Assembly (NCBI GenBank): GCA_035651755.1 | Contig: DASRFA010000032.1 | Location: 124,001 to 188,000, forward strand | Source: DASRFA01 sp035651755 | GTDB lineage: Bacteria > Desulfobacterota > Binatia > UBA12015 | Reading direction: 5' to 3' | DNA: 64,000 nt | Shown here: one piece after another, positions 18,562 through 26,106 of the stretch | Layout: the number at the start of each line of letters is the position of its first letter | Position numbering within the stretch: the first letter of the stretch is position 1 | The notes under the pieces: generated by a model | Told to the model about the DNA's origin: nothing | The model's database searches: none | What the model saw: only the letters and a program-made list of their open reading frames with translations | Translations under genes and position numbers: made by a program

Positions 18562-19314
18562 ATGCGGTTCTCTTCTCGGCGCGCTCTCGTCACCGGCGCC
18601 GCGTCCGGCATCGGGCGCGCGACGGCGCTCCGCCTCGCTCGTGAAGGCGCCGCCGTCGCGTGTCTCGACCGCGACGAGCCGGGGCTCGCGTCGCTGGTCG
18701 ACGAGGTCGCGGGGTCGGGCGTCCGGGGCGCGGCACGCGTGGTCGCGTGCGACCTGTCGATGCGCGAGGCGGTCCAGCCGATCGTACGCGACGCGATCGC
18801 CGCGCTCGGCGGCCTCGACGTCCTCTGCAACGTCGCGGGCATCGGGGGCTTCCGGCTGGACCACGAGCAGACGCTCGAGGACTGGGACCGCATCATCGGG
18901 ATCAATCTCACGGGCACCTGGCTCGTCTGCCAGGCCGCGCTCCCGGCGCTGCTCGCGAGCCGCGGCGCGATCGTGAATACCGCGTCGACCGCCGCGACCG
19001 ACGCGACGCCGTACTCGAGCGCCTATGCCGCGTCGAAGGGCGGGGTGGTCGCCCTCACGCGCTCGCTCGCGATCAACCACGTCAAGTCCGGGCTCCGGGT
19101 GAACTGCGTCGCGCCCGGGCCGGTCGACACGCCGATCGCGGCCGACTACGTGCCGCCGGAAGGGTCGGACCTCTCGTTGATCGGGGTGATCCTGCCGTTC
19201 GGCGAGATCGGGAGGCCGGAGGAGGTCGCTGCGGTCATCGCGTTCCTGGCCTCGGACGAGGCGAGCCACGTCAACGGGCAGATCGTGCGCGTCGACGGCG
19301 GAAAGCGCGCCTAG
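18562..19314 (+). CDS. Short-chain dehydrogenase/reductase
   Basis: Classical SDR of 250 residues. The nucleotide motif is TGAASGIGRA. NVAG is at the fourth strand, the catalytic segment ends in YAASK with a preceding Ser, and the C-terminal half has the RVNCVAPGPVDTPI stretch. NVNGQ-type ending (SHVNGQIVRVDGGKR) is standard for the FabG/3-oxoacyl-like group. Substrate cannot be assigned. It is convergent with the VOC gene. Confidence 0.9.
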   Translation: MRFSSRRALVTGAASGIGRATALRLAREGAAVACLDRDEPGLASLVDEVAGSGVRGAARVVACDLSMREAVQPIVRDAIAALGGLDVLCNVAGIGGFRLDHEQTLEDWDRIIGINLTGTWLVCQAALPALLASRGAIVNTASTAATDATPYSSAYAASKGGVVALTRSLAINHVKSGLRVNCVAPGPVDTPIAADYVPPEGSDLSLIGVILPFGEIGRPEEVAAVIAFLASDEASHVNGQIVRVDGGKRA

Positions 19315-19336
19315 GCCGGCCGCTTCGGCTTCCGCG

Positions 19337-20272
19337 TCAAGTCGCGCGCACCGGCGGGGTCTGGATCAGCTCGACGCACGCCCCATCCGGGTCCGGAAAG
19401 AAGAGCGCCCAGAGGCCGTCGATCGGGATCTCGGGCCCCATCTCCAGCCAGACCGGCGGTCCCGTCGCGCGCACGCCGCGGCGCTCGAGGTCCGCGTGCC
19501 AGGCGTGCACGTCGTCGACGAGGAACGCCACGCGGAACGGTCCGAGCTGGTTCGCGACGGCGGGGACCCGGGCGGCTGCGGCCGGTGTGCGCCAGTGCTC
19601 CAAGCGGAGCGCGTACTGCGCCGGCCGATGCGGGACCCGGAGGAGGGCGGCGTCCCAGGCCGCGTCGCCGCTCCGTCCGTAGGACGCCCCGGGCCCGCGC
19701 GCCGCGCGCTCGCGCTCGCTCACCTCGAGGCCGAGGACGTCGCCATACCACGCGACCGCGCGCTCGAGATCGGAGCAGACGACCGCGACGTGACGCGCCT
19801 CGACGGCCTGCGCGCAGCCGGGGTCCTCGACCACCTCGACGACCGTGCCGTCGGGATCGAAGACCCAGGCGAAGCGACGCGACGCGCCGCCCCGCACGAC
19901 GCTGCCCGCCGGGAGCGACGTGCCGCCCGCGCTCGCCATGCGGGAGAGCGCCGCATCGAGCGACGGCACCGCGTACCCGACGCGGTGGATGCCGAGCGCG
20001 GGTGCCGCGCCGGGCGGCTTCCCGATCGGCCGCGGGATCCGCCACTCGAGGAGGTCGAGCGAGGCCGACGCCCCCATCCCGCGCGGATCGTCGAGCACCC
20101 ACGCGTCCCAGAGCGCGTCGCCCGCGATGCCGAATCCCGCTCCCGGCTGCGGCTTCTCGGGGCGCGTGTGCGCGCTCGCCACGAGGCCCACGCCGTCCTG
20201 GTAGAAGCGGCGCGAGCGCGCGAGGTCCGAGCAGTTCACGTTGACGTGCATGAAGCCGGCGAGCTCGGCCAT
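19337..20272 (-). CDS. Two-domain VOC (glyoxalase/dioxygenase fold) protein
   Basis: 311 residues with two tandem vicinal-oxygen-chelate modules: residues about 5–150 (MHVNVNCSDLARSRRFYQDGVGL … VFDPDGTVVEVVE) and 155–305 (HVAVVCSDLERAVAWYGDVLGLEV … FFPDPDGACVELIQ). Each module keeps a Glu at the usual metal position (VEVVE, VELIQ). The N-terminal metal His is clearer in module 1 and 2 (HVNV, HVAV). It may be a dioxygenase or isomerase acting on aromatic-type substrates; the reaction is unknown. Confidence 0.85.
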   Translation of the reverse strand: MAELAGFMHVNVNCSDLARSRRFYQDGVGLVASAHTRPEKPQPGAGFGIAGDALWDAWVLDDPRGMGASASLDLLEWRIPRPIGKPPGAAPALGIHRVGYAVPSLDAALSRMASAGGTSLPAGSVVRGGASRRFAWVFDPDGTVVEVVEDPGCAQAVEARHVAVVCSDLERAVAWYGDVLGLEVSERERAARGPGASYGRSGDAAWDAALLRVPHRPAQYALRLEHWRTPAAAARVPAVANQLGPFRVAFLVDDVHAWHADLERRGVRATGPPVWLEMGPEIPIDGLWALFFPDPDGACVELIQTPPVRAT

Positions 20273-20323
20273 GGCAGCAGCGTAGCCGCGACGCCGCGGT
20301 GACGCTCATCCCGGAAGCTCGCT

Positions 20324-20347
20324 GCCGCCGTACCGCGAAACGGCGGC
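20324..20347. other. Inverted repeat upstream of the ECF sigma gene
   Basis: The 8-base arms GCCGCCGT and ACGGCGGC are separated by 8 bases. It lies between the divergent VOC and sigma genes, about 90 bases before the sigma start, and could be an operator or an RNA hairpin. Confidence 0.35.
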
Positions 20348-20422
20348 TCGCAATCCCTTCGCGGGGGCCCGTATCCTGGGTCACCGGTCGATCGTCCTGC
20401 GTGAGTGAGAGCTCCAACGATG

Positions 20423-20429
20423 AAGGAGG
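20423..20429 (+). promoter_or_regulatory. Ribosome-binding site deciding the sigma-factor start
   Basis: AAGGAGG, 8 bases before ATG 20438. The earlier in-frame GTG 20405 and ATG 20420 lie at or before this site and so are unlikely starts. Confidence 0.75.
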
Positions 20430-20437
20430 GTCTCCGC

Positions 20438-21454
20438 ATGCCCGAGCCGGAAGCCGAGCGCGTACTCGCCGACGACCTGCGCACCGCCTGGCACCGCTAC
20501 GTCGACCTGCTGGCGCCCCTTCGCCCGGCGCTGTTCGCCTATTGCCGGCGCCTCACCGGCAACGTCTGGGACGCGGAGGATCTGGCGCAGGACACCCTGC
20601 TGCGGGTCTTCGGGCAGTGGGGCGTCGCCGAGCCGCAGATCCGCGATCTGCGCTCGTATCTGCTTCGGACCGCGACCAACGTCTGGATCGATCTCCGGCG
20701 GCGGCGCGAGACCGAGGCGCGCGCTCCGCTCGCCGACCCCGCAGCGATGCCGTCGGCGGCGCCCGCACCGGACGCGTCGAGCGACGTCCGCGACGCCGGC
20801 GCGCGACTCCTCCAGCGGCTCGCGCCCAGGGAAAGAGCCGCGCTCGTCCTGAAGGAGGCCTTCGACATGACGCTCGAGGAGATCGCGACGCTGCTCGCCA
20901 CGACGACCGGCGCCGTCAAGTCCGCGCTGCACCGCGGTCGCGCGAGCCTTCGCGAGCCCGAAGAAGCCGCCGACGCGTCCGCGTGTCGCCGCGGGGCGCC
21001 GTCGCCGGAGCTCCTGGATCGATTCATCGACCACTACAGCCGGCGCGACGTGAATGGGCTCGTCGCGCTCATGCTCGAGGGCGCTTCGGCGGAGAACGTC
21101 GGCAACTCGTTCCACGTCGGCCTCGACCCGGTCGCCGGCGTCCCGCGGTTCCTCGAAAAGGTGGTGCACGGGCACCCGGAGTGGCCCGCGGAGTTCCTGT
21201 ACGAATCGGCTCGCCTGGTGCGGGTCGAGGTCGAGGGCGAGCCGGTCCTGCTGGCGCTCGTCACGCGGCGCGGACGCGAGAAGCTCGAGGTCGCGTTGCG
21301 GTTCGACGAGGAGGACGGGCGGATCGCGCGGATTCGCGCGTACGGGTTCTGCCCGGAGACGATGCGCGCGATCGGTGAGCTGACGGGCCTCCCGGTGCGG
21401 ACGGGGATCTACCGCGCGCCCACGCCGGCGCCCGGGGCGCGCTGGCCCGAGTAG
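20438..21454 (+). CDS. ECF-type sigma factor with C-terminal SnoaL-like domain
   Basis: 338 residues. The sigma region 2 part spans about residues 20–95 (RPALFAYCRRLTGNVWDAEDLAQDTLLRVF, LRSYLLRTATNVWIDLRRRRE). Region 4 spans about 125–185 (LLQRLAPRERAALVLKEAFDMTLEEIATLLATT, AVKSALHRGRASL). The last ~130 residues form an NTF2/SnoaL-like module (ELLDRFIDHYSRRDVNGLVALM), as in ECF groups that lack a separate anti-sigma factor and are controlled by this extension. ATG 20438 is chosen because AAGGAGG sits 8 bases upstream at 20423–20429. It likely controls the following surface-protein genes, but that is inference from position. Confidence 0.88.
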   Translation: MPEPEAERVLADDLRTAWHRYVDLLAPLRPALFAYCRRLTGNVWDAEDLAQDTLLRVFGQWGVAEPQIRDLRSYLLRTATNVWIDLRRRRETEARAPLADPAAMPSAAPAPDASSDVRDAGARLLQRLAPRERAALVLKEAFDMTLEEIATLLATTTGAVKSALHRGRASLREPEEAADASACRRGAPSPELLDRFIDHYSRRDVNGLVALMLEGASAENVGNSFHVGLDPVAGVPRFLEKVVHGHPEWPAEFLYESARLVRVEVEGEPVLLALVTRRGREKLEVALRFDEEDGRIARIRAYGFCPETMRAIGELTGLPVRTGIYRAPTPAPGARWPE

Positions 21455-21609
21455 GCCACCTCGATACGAATCGCGCTTCGTAGAGCGCCATTCTTGCCGT
21501 GCGCGCGCTGCGCCGCATCGCGTCGCCCGCGTCCGTCGCGGTGCGCGTCGCACGCCCCCGCCGCCGCCGTCGCCGCTCTCCTTCGCACGTCACGATCGTT
21601 CCCGCCTGC

Positions 21610-21625
21610 CGTCACGTTCGTGACG
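21610..21625. promoter_or_regulatory. CGTCACG-TT-CGTGACG palindrome with flanking GTCACG copies
   Basis: Perfect 7-base arms around TT. Further GTCACG words occur at 21589–21594 and 21634–21639. They sit in the 296-base gap between the sigma gene and the S74 fibre gene, about 125 bases upstream of the latter's ATG. The spacing and TGAC half-sites resemble CRP/FNR-family operators. No confident -35/-10 pair was picked out. Confidence 0.45.
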
Positions 21626-21750
21626 AGGCGCATGTCACGCCTTCGGGTTCAGAGAAGAACCGTGCACCGCAGCGCTCGGTCGGGGATGCCGCGGTGCCCA
21701 TGAGAACGAACCCGAGGGGCCTCGGAAGACGTTCGCCAAGGAGAGAAGCG

Positions 21751-23505
21751 ATGAAGGCTCGATTGCTCGCGCTCGCCGTCCTGCTCGGTGCGCCCATGGC
21801 CGCCCACGCGACGGTGCAGGTGCCCGTCACGTACACGGTCGACTACAAGACGTTCAAGAACATCCTCGTCAACACGCCGATCACGTTCGAGCTCCATACG
21901 GACGCGGCCTGCGCCACGGCGGCCGTGGTCTCGCAGACGATCAACGTCCAGGACATCGCGCACATCGACGTCCTGAAGCGTCTGACGCCGAAGGCATCGC
22001 TGAAGGCGCCCCAGACGGCGGTGCTCAATCACGTGCTGAGCGGCGCACCTGCCGAGGTGCCGCTCTACCTCAGCGTGCTGGGCTCTGGCGTCGTGCCGGT
22101 CGGCGGATCGTGCCAGGGACAGAACTCCACGGTGCACTACACGACGACGGACAACACGTTCGTCGGGCAGTCGGCCGGAAGCTCGAACACGACCGGCTCC
22201 TTCAACACGGCGGTCGGAAACCAGGCGCTCAAGCAGAACCAGACCGGCATCAGCAACACTGCGGTCGGCAACCATGCGCTCCAGAACACGACGGTGTCGC
22301 ACAACACCGCGGTCGGCGAGCAGGCGATGCAGAACACGACGACCGGAAACCCGAACGTGGCGGTCGGCGAGTATGCGCTCCTGAACAACACGACGGGCAG
22401 CGCGAACACGGCCGTCGGAACGTCGGCGCTGTCGACCAATCAGACGGGCGTGCGAAACACCGCAGTGGGTCACGGCGCGTTGCAGAGCTCGACCAGCTCC
22501 GACAATGTCGCGGTCGGCCAGCAGGCGATGCAGAACGCGACGACCGGCAGCTTCAACGTCGCACTCGGGACGTTCGCGCTGCAATCGAACCAGACCGGCA
22601 TCAGCAACACGGCCGTCGGACAGTCCGCGCTGCGGAACACCACGGTCTCGCACAACACCGCCGTCGGCGAGCAAGCGCTGCAGAACGACACCACGGGCAC
22701 GCAGAACGTCGGCGTGGGCGAGTACGCCCTCATCAACGTGACGACCGGCAGCAACAACGTCGGCGTCGGCGTCGGCGCGACCTCCAACGTCACGACCGGG
22801 AGCAACAACATCTCGCTCGGCATCAACGCGGGCGCGAGCCGGACCGGTGGCGACAGCAACAACATCGACATCGGGAACGCCGGACAGGCCGGCGAGAGCA
22901 ACGCGATCCGGATCGGCAATGCTGGGACGGCGGCCGCGACGAACGTGAACATCCTGGGCATCTTCGGCGGCGGCGTGAACGGCAGCGGCCTCGGCGTCAT
23001 GGTGGACAACACCGGGAAGCTCGGCGTCGGGATCTCGTCGGCCCGCTTCAAGGAGGACATCCAGGATCTCGGCGATCGCACCGACGACCTGATGAAGCTC
23101 CGCCCGGTCCGCTTCCACTACAAGAAGGACATCGACCCGCTGCAGGTGGAGGAGTACGGCCTCGTGGCGGAGGAGGTGGCGAAGGTCTACCCGAACCTCG
23201 TCGTCAACGACGACAAGGGCGTCCCGCTCACCGTCCGGTACCACCTCCTGAACGCCATGCTCCTGAACGAGGTCCAGAAGCAGGCGCGCCGGCTCGCGGC
23301 CCAGGAGAAGCTCGTCGCCGAGCAGGTGCGGCTCGCAAAGGAGCAGAACGAGCTCGTGCGCGCGCAGGCGCAGGAGATCGCCGAGATGCGGACCCGTCTC
23401 GTCGCGGTGGAAGCCGAGGCCGGCCGGGGCGCCGAGCGCGCTCTGCCCACGCACGCGTCGGCGGGCTTCCCGGCAGCGGCTGCCGCCACCCTGGTTTCGC
23501 AGTGA
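21751..23505 (+). CDS. Exported repeat-fibre protein with C-terminal S74 (endosialidase chaperone) domain
   Basis: 584 residues. A Sec signal peptide (about residues 1–20, ending AAHA) is followed by a ~115-residue N-terminal domain. About 13 repeats of 16–17 residues follow (roughly 137–355), with the unit NTAVGxxALxxNTTGxx, resembling the heads of YadA-like adhesins. A linker leads to a peptidase S74 domain with SSARFKEDI. Ser429 and Lys434 have the spacing of the Ser–Lys self-cleaving dyad, so the C-terminus may fold the trimer and be released. The S74 part ends in a coiled coil (LAAQEKLVAEQVRLAKEQ). S74 is best known from phage tail spikes; here the signal peptide and neighbours argue for a cell-surface protein. 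ATG 21751 is chosen for AAGGAGA and the signal peptide, although the frame is open to 21499. Confidence 0.85.
   Translation: MKARLLALAVLLGAPMAAHATVQVPVTYTVDYKTFKNILVNTPITFELHTDAACATAAVVSQTINVQDIAHIDVLKRLTPKASLKAPQTAVLNHVLSGAPAEVPLYLSVLGSGVVPVGGSCQGQNSTVHYTTTDNTFVGQSAGSSNTTGSFNTAVGNQALKQNQTGISNTAVGNHALQNTTVSHNTAVGEQAMQNTTTGNPNVAVGEYALLNNTTGSANTAVGTSALSTNQTGVRNTAVGHGALQSSTSSDNVAVGQQAMQNATTGSFNVALGTFALQSNQTGISNTAVGQSALRNTTVSHNTAVGEQALQNDTTGTQNVGVGEYALINVTTGSNNVGVGVGATSNVTTGSNNISLGINAGASRTGGDSNNIDIGNAGQAGESNAIRIGNAGTAAATNVNILGIFGGGVNGSGLGVMVDNTGKLGVGISSARFKEDIQDLGDRTDDLMKLRPVRFHYKKDIDPLQVEEYGLVAEEVAKVYPNLVVNDDKGVPLTVRYHLLNAMLLNEVQKQARRLAAQEKLVAEQVRLAKEQNELVRAQAQEIAEMRTRLVAVEAEAGRGAERALPTHASAGFPAAAAATLVSQ
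22159..22830 (+). repeat. ~50-base repeats encoding NTAVG-type fibre units
   Basis: About 13 imperfect coding repeats (16–17 codons each) with recurrent AACAC(C/G)GC(G/C)GTCGG. They form the central beta-structured shaft or head of the S74 protein. Copies such as GISNTAVG and VSHNTAVGEQA recur nearly identically twice, which suggests recent block duplication. Confidence 0.85.
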
Positions 23506-23525
23506 GCGCTTGACGCACGCTCGCA

Positions 23526-23567
23526 GTGCGGGGAGCCGAGGCGGAAGGAGCCGCCTGCTCCCCGCAC
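23526..23567 (+). terminator. Long hairpin after the fibre gene
   Basis: Outer arms GTGCGGGGAGC and GCTCCCCGCAC (11 bases, perfect) enclose inner arms GGCGG and CCGCC. It starts 20 bases after the stop. There is no T-tract. Confidence 0.65.
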
Positions 23568-23642
23568 CGCCGCATCGACCCATGAGACAGCGAGCCTCAG
23601 CGCCTTGCGCGCGCGCTCGCGACGATCCGCAAGGAGAAGAAT

Positions 23643-24278
23643 ATGGGCTCCAGAATTCCGAAAGTGATCGGCTGGCTGACGTTTCTCTGTGCCTCGATCC
23701 CGCCGCTCGCCGGTACGGCGCACGCCGACGACGTGTTCTTCGCGTGCTCGAGCGACAGGACGCAGCGCCTTCGGCCCACCAGCATCGTGACGAACGGCCC
23801 CGCCGCCTGCCATTCCTCCGAGACGGCACGCACCTGGCGCGAGACCGGGCCCGCCGGTCCGCCGGGTCCGCAGGGTCCGGCAGGCCCGTCGGATGCGTTC
23901 GCCACGTCGGTCGAGATCGGCGATCCGCGCGCTCCGATCGCGATCCCCAGCGGACCCGCCACCACGGTCGCGACGCTGAATCTGCCATCCGGGAGCTACG
24001 TCGCGACGGCGAGCCTCTACTTCACCAACGGGTCGGTCGATTCGGCGATCGCCTATTGCATGCTGCTCATCCGCGACGGCATCCACGACCACAACGCTCA
24101 GGTCATCGACTCCGAAGGAGGTGGCCAAGCCGTCAGCCAGGCCCTGACGACCGCCGCATCGCTCCCGAGCGGCGGCACGGCGAGCCTCATCTGCGTGAAC
24201 AACGGCCCGACCGGCAACCTCGCGATTCAGACCTACAACCTCACCGCGACGAAGGTCGGCGCTCTGAGCTTTCAGTAG
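23643..24278 (+). CDS. Exported protein with short collagen-like tract
   Basis: 211 residues. The signal peptide ends at about residue 28 (GTAHA|DD). A Cys-containing N-terminal part follows, then a Gly-X-Y run of five triplets (GPAGPPGPQGPAGPS, about residues 75–89), then a ~120-residue beta-rich C-terminal domain (YVATASLYFTNG … TASLICVNNG). This arrangement resembles collagen-stalk surface proteins of bacteria. AAGGAGAAGAAT precedes ATG 23643, similar to the site before the fibre gene. Function unknown; likely a surface or matrix protein. Confidence 0.8.
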   Translation: MGSRIPKVIGWLTFLCASIPPLAGTAHADDVFFACSSDRTQRLRPTSIVTNGPAACHSSETARTWRETGPAGPPGPQGPAGPSDAFATSVEIGDPRAPIAIPSGPATTVATLNLPSGSYVATASLYFTNGSVDSAIAYCMLLIRDGIHDHNAQVIDSEGGGQAVSQALTTAASLPSGGTASLICVNNGPTGNLAIQTYNLTATKVGALSFQ

Positions 24279-24336
24279 CGAGCCATCGACCTCGCGCGCC
24301 CCACGCCCCATCGCGGCGTGAGCGCGAGCGCAGCAT

Positions 24337-24369
24337 CGCGCGCGGCGGGATGCGCCCCCGCCGCGCGCG
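24337..24369 (+). terminator. Strong GC hairpin after the collagen-like gene
   Basis: Perfect 13-base arms CGCGCGCGGCGGG and CCCGCCGCGCGCG with a 7-base loop, about 60 bases past the stop. The rest of 24279–24709 holds the possible IS end below and no convincing gene. Confidence 0.65.
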
Positions 24370-24488
24370 GTGCATCGATCCTCGGTGAACGGCGGACGAA
24401 GCGCGGACCTGGAAGAGCCGCACGGCGCACGCTTCTCAGCCGCTGAGACCTTCTCGCAGATTCTGGAGCGGTCGTCAAGCTAAAGTAG

Positions 24489-24522
24489 GGCCCGTAGGGG
24501 CCATTTTTCAGCAGCCTGCTAG
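24489..24522. mobile_element. Possible insertion-sequence end remnant (with small terminator)
   Basis: GGCCC-GTAG-GGGCC is followed by ATTTTT and then CAGCAGCCTGCTAG. The string TTTTTCAGCAGCCTGCTAG resembles termini of some IS families (for example IS1182-like) as I remember them. No transposase remains beside it. The hairpin plus T-run also reads as an intrinsic terminator. Confidence 0.3.
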
Positions 24523-24709
24523 GTGAGCGTGGCGCGCGGTCCAATCCTCGACCGTGGGCCGCATCGTCTTCCAACGGCGCTCACGCGGCATCGGCCGGGA
24601 TCGTCGATGCATGGTTTCGACGAGGGACGCGGCTCGGCGGCGCCGGTGCCTGCGGTCGGGTGGACGGGTGGGGCGGCGGTCCGATAGCCTCGGTCGTGAT
24701 CTCGTTCGA

Positions 24710-24783
24710 GCCCCCGTAGCTCAGGTGGATAGAGCACAGGATTCCTAATCCTGGGGTCCCGCGTTCGAATCGCGGCGGGGGCA
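24710..24783 (+). tRNA. tRNA-Arg (anticodon CCT)
   Basis: 74 bases fold into a full cloverleaf. Acceptor is GCCCCCG/CGGGGGC, D-stem GCTC/GAGC, anticodon stem CAGGA/TCCTG around loop TTCCTAA (anticodon CCT, reads AGG), and T-stem CCGCG/CGCGG with loop TTCGAAT. The discriminator is A and CCA is not encoded. Its 3' half is copied at 27078–27119, so it serves as an integration site. Confidence 0.97.
24742..24783 (+). repeat. Left attachment-site repeat (attL) in tRNA-Arg
   Basis: Bases from the anticodon loop to the 3' end of the tRNA match 27078–27119 with a single mismatch over 42 bases. This is the expected crossover segment for a tRNA-specific tyrosine recombinase. Confidence 0.8.
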
Positions 24784-24789
24784 GTGAAA

Positions 24790-24990
24790 TCGCGACCTAC
24801 GAGGGCCTCGTTTCCGCGAGATTCAGCACTTGCCCCGTTCTTGTCGATCACGCGCTCAGCGGCGCGGCAAAGACCGTCTTCGACAATCGCGCATCGGTCG
24901 AAGACGCTGCGCATGCGCCATCCGCCGATCTTCATGATCACACCGTCGGCCTCGTCGCTGCAACGGTAGTGCGCGCCATCGTGGGGCCGA
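24790..24990 (-). pseudogene. Tyrosine recombinase (integrase) C-terminal remnant
   Basis: On the minus strand, right next to the tRNA, the translation reads MKIGGWRMRSVFDRCAIVED, then AAERVIDKNG. This matches the C-terminal end of phage-type integrases, which normally read S(V/I)FDRYxIV. The catalytic Tyr is Cys here (codon at 24891–24893). About 50 bases upstream, a different frame gives HDGARTTVAA, like the HxxR box, so a frameshift separates the two. No N-terminal part was found. The frame runs on through the tRNA, as is usual for integrases abutting attL. The protein is almost certainly dead. Confidence 0.75.
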
Positions 24991-25149
24991 AGTCGTGTGA
25001 CCGGTGGCGTGGGATCTCGGCCCGCACGTAAGCCGACCTTCACGCGTTGTGCGCGAGAAAGACGTGTCGCCACTCTTACCGCTTCGGAACTGCTGGCGGC
25101 AACGCGACTCCGCCGAGAGGAGTCGCTCGGCCGCGCAAAGGAGTATCCG

Positions 25150-25825
25150 ATGCCGCTCGCACGCCGTGTGTTGCTGGTCCTCGTCCTGCCCGGTTTCATC
25201 GCCTTTGGGACGGGTGGGAAGGCGCGCGTCGCCAATGCGGGACTGCTGCCGCCCCTCGTCGTGACCTGCAGCACATTCACGACCCGCCAGACATGCCTGA
25301 ACGGCTGCACCCCCAATACCCTCCTCACCCCTGCCAGTGCTACTGGGACGACCCCAACGAGATCGATGGCCATCCCCTAGATATGTCGGCGACGTGCCCG
25401 GCCGGCGCGAACTGCTGCTGGAACGTCCCCTGCTCGCTGTGGAGTGACGACGGCACCTACGAAAGCCCCGCCGTCGCAGCCCTCGCATGTTTCCGGGGGA
25501 GCGGCGGGGAAGGCCCCCCCCTTCGTCGGCGAGGTGTTCAAGCCCGCGAACTGCGCGGCGAGCGAGGCCACGTCTCCCGCGGGGCCGTGCAGCTGCATTC
25601 CCCCGCTGGTGACGGTGCCGCGGCCGTCACCCGATACGCTGCCGCTCCCCAGCCAACTGTTCGCCCCCTTCGACTGTACGTGCCCCTTCCTCACGAACGC
25701 GGAATGGCTGGCACAGGGCGGGGTCGGCGCGTGCGAGCCGCCGGCGCTCGATCACTTCACGCTCTACAAGGCGAAGACCAGCAAGGGCGCCGACAAGTTC
25801 GTGCGCTTCGGCTCGGTCCTGCTGA
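25150..25825 (+). pseudogene. Exported Cys-rich protein, frameshifted and interrupted (5' part)
   Basis: ATG 25150 (AAAGGAG upstream) starts a signal peptide ending near VANA. The Cys-rich sequence continues in a second frame (PCQCYWDDPNEIDGHPL, ANCCWNVPCSLW) and then a third (EVFKPANCAASE … CTCPFLTNAEWLAQGG … LDHFTLYKAKTSKGADKF). The shifts fall at C-runs at 25310–25314 (C5) and 25514–25521 (C8), so they may be true mutations or homopolymer read errors. The LDHFTLYKAKT module resembles repeats of exported proteins of unknown function. It is cut off after about 25825. Confidence 0.6.
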
Positions 25826-26106
25826 GTCGCGATGAAAGGCGCCTATCCGGGTGCCTTCGCGCCGTCTGTCTTGCAGCCTTTCTGGATGCCTTGACAAGCA
25901 CTACATCAGCCCTATCCTTGGCTTTGCCACGACGGTGTGGGGGTGTTGTTTCCCGCCTTGCGCAGCGCCTCCGGGGACTCAGACGAGCCGTCGAGGCCCA
26001 CGCCGAAGAGCTAAAACCGGACCTTCCCCTGCAGACCTTCGCACCTTCCTCACATCGCGGCTTCCCCGTTTCGCCTTGCGCAAACTGTTGTCCGCGCCGG
26101 AGCCTT

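Noticed and set aside
22159..22830. CRISPR-like array from the regular repeats
   Set aside because: The repeats are coding, imperfect, and 48–51 bases long without unique spacers.
21751..23505. Prophage tail-fibre gene
   Set aside because: The S74 domain is phage-like, but the signal peptide, the adjacent sigma factor and the absence of any other phage gene argue for a cell-surface protein.
24519..25373. A single 284-residue minus-strand gene covering the tRNA
   Set aside because: Only about 70 residues resemble an integrase end; the rest is tRNA antisense and unrelated DNA. Treated as an integrase remnant.
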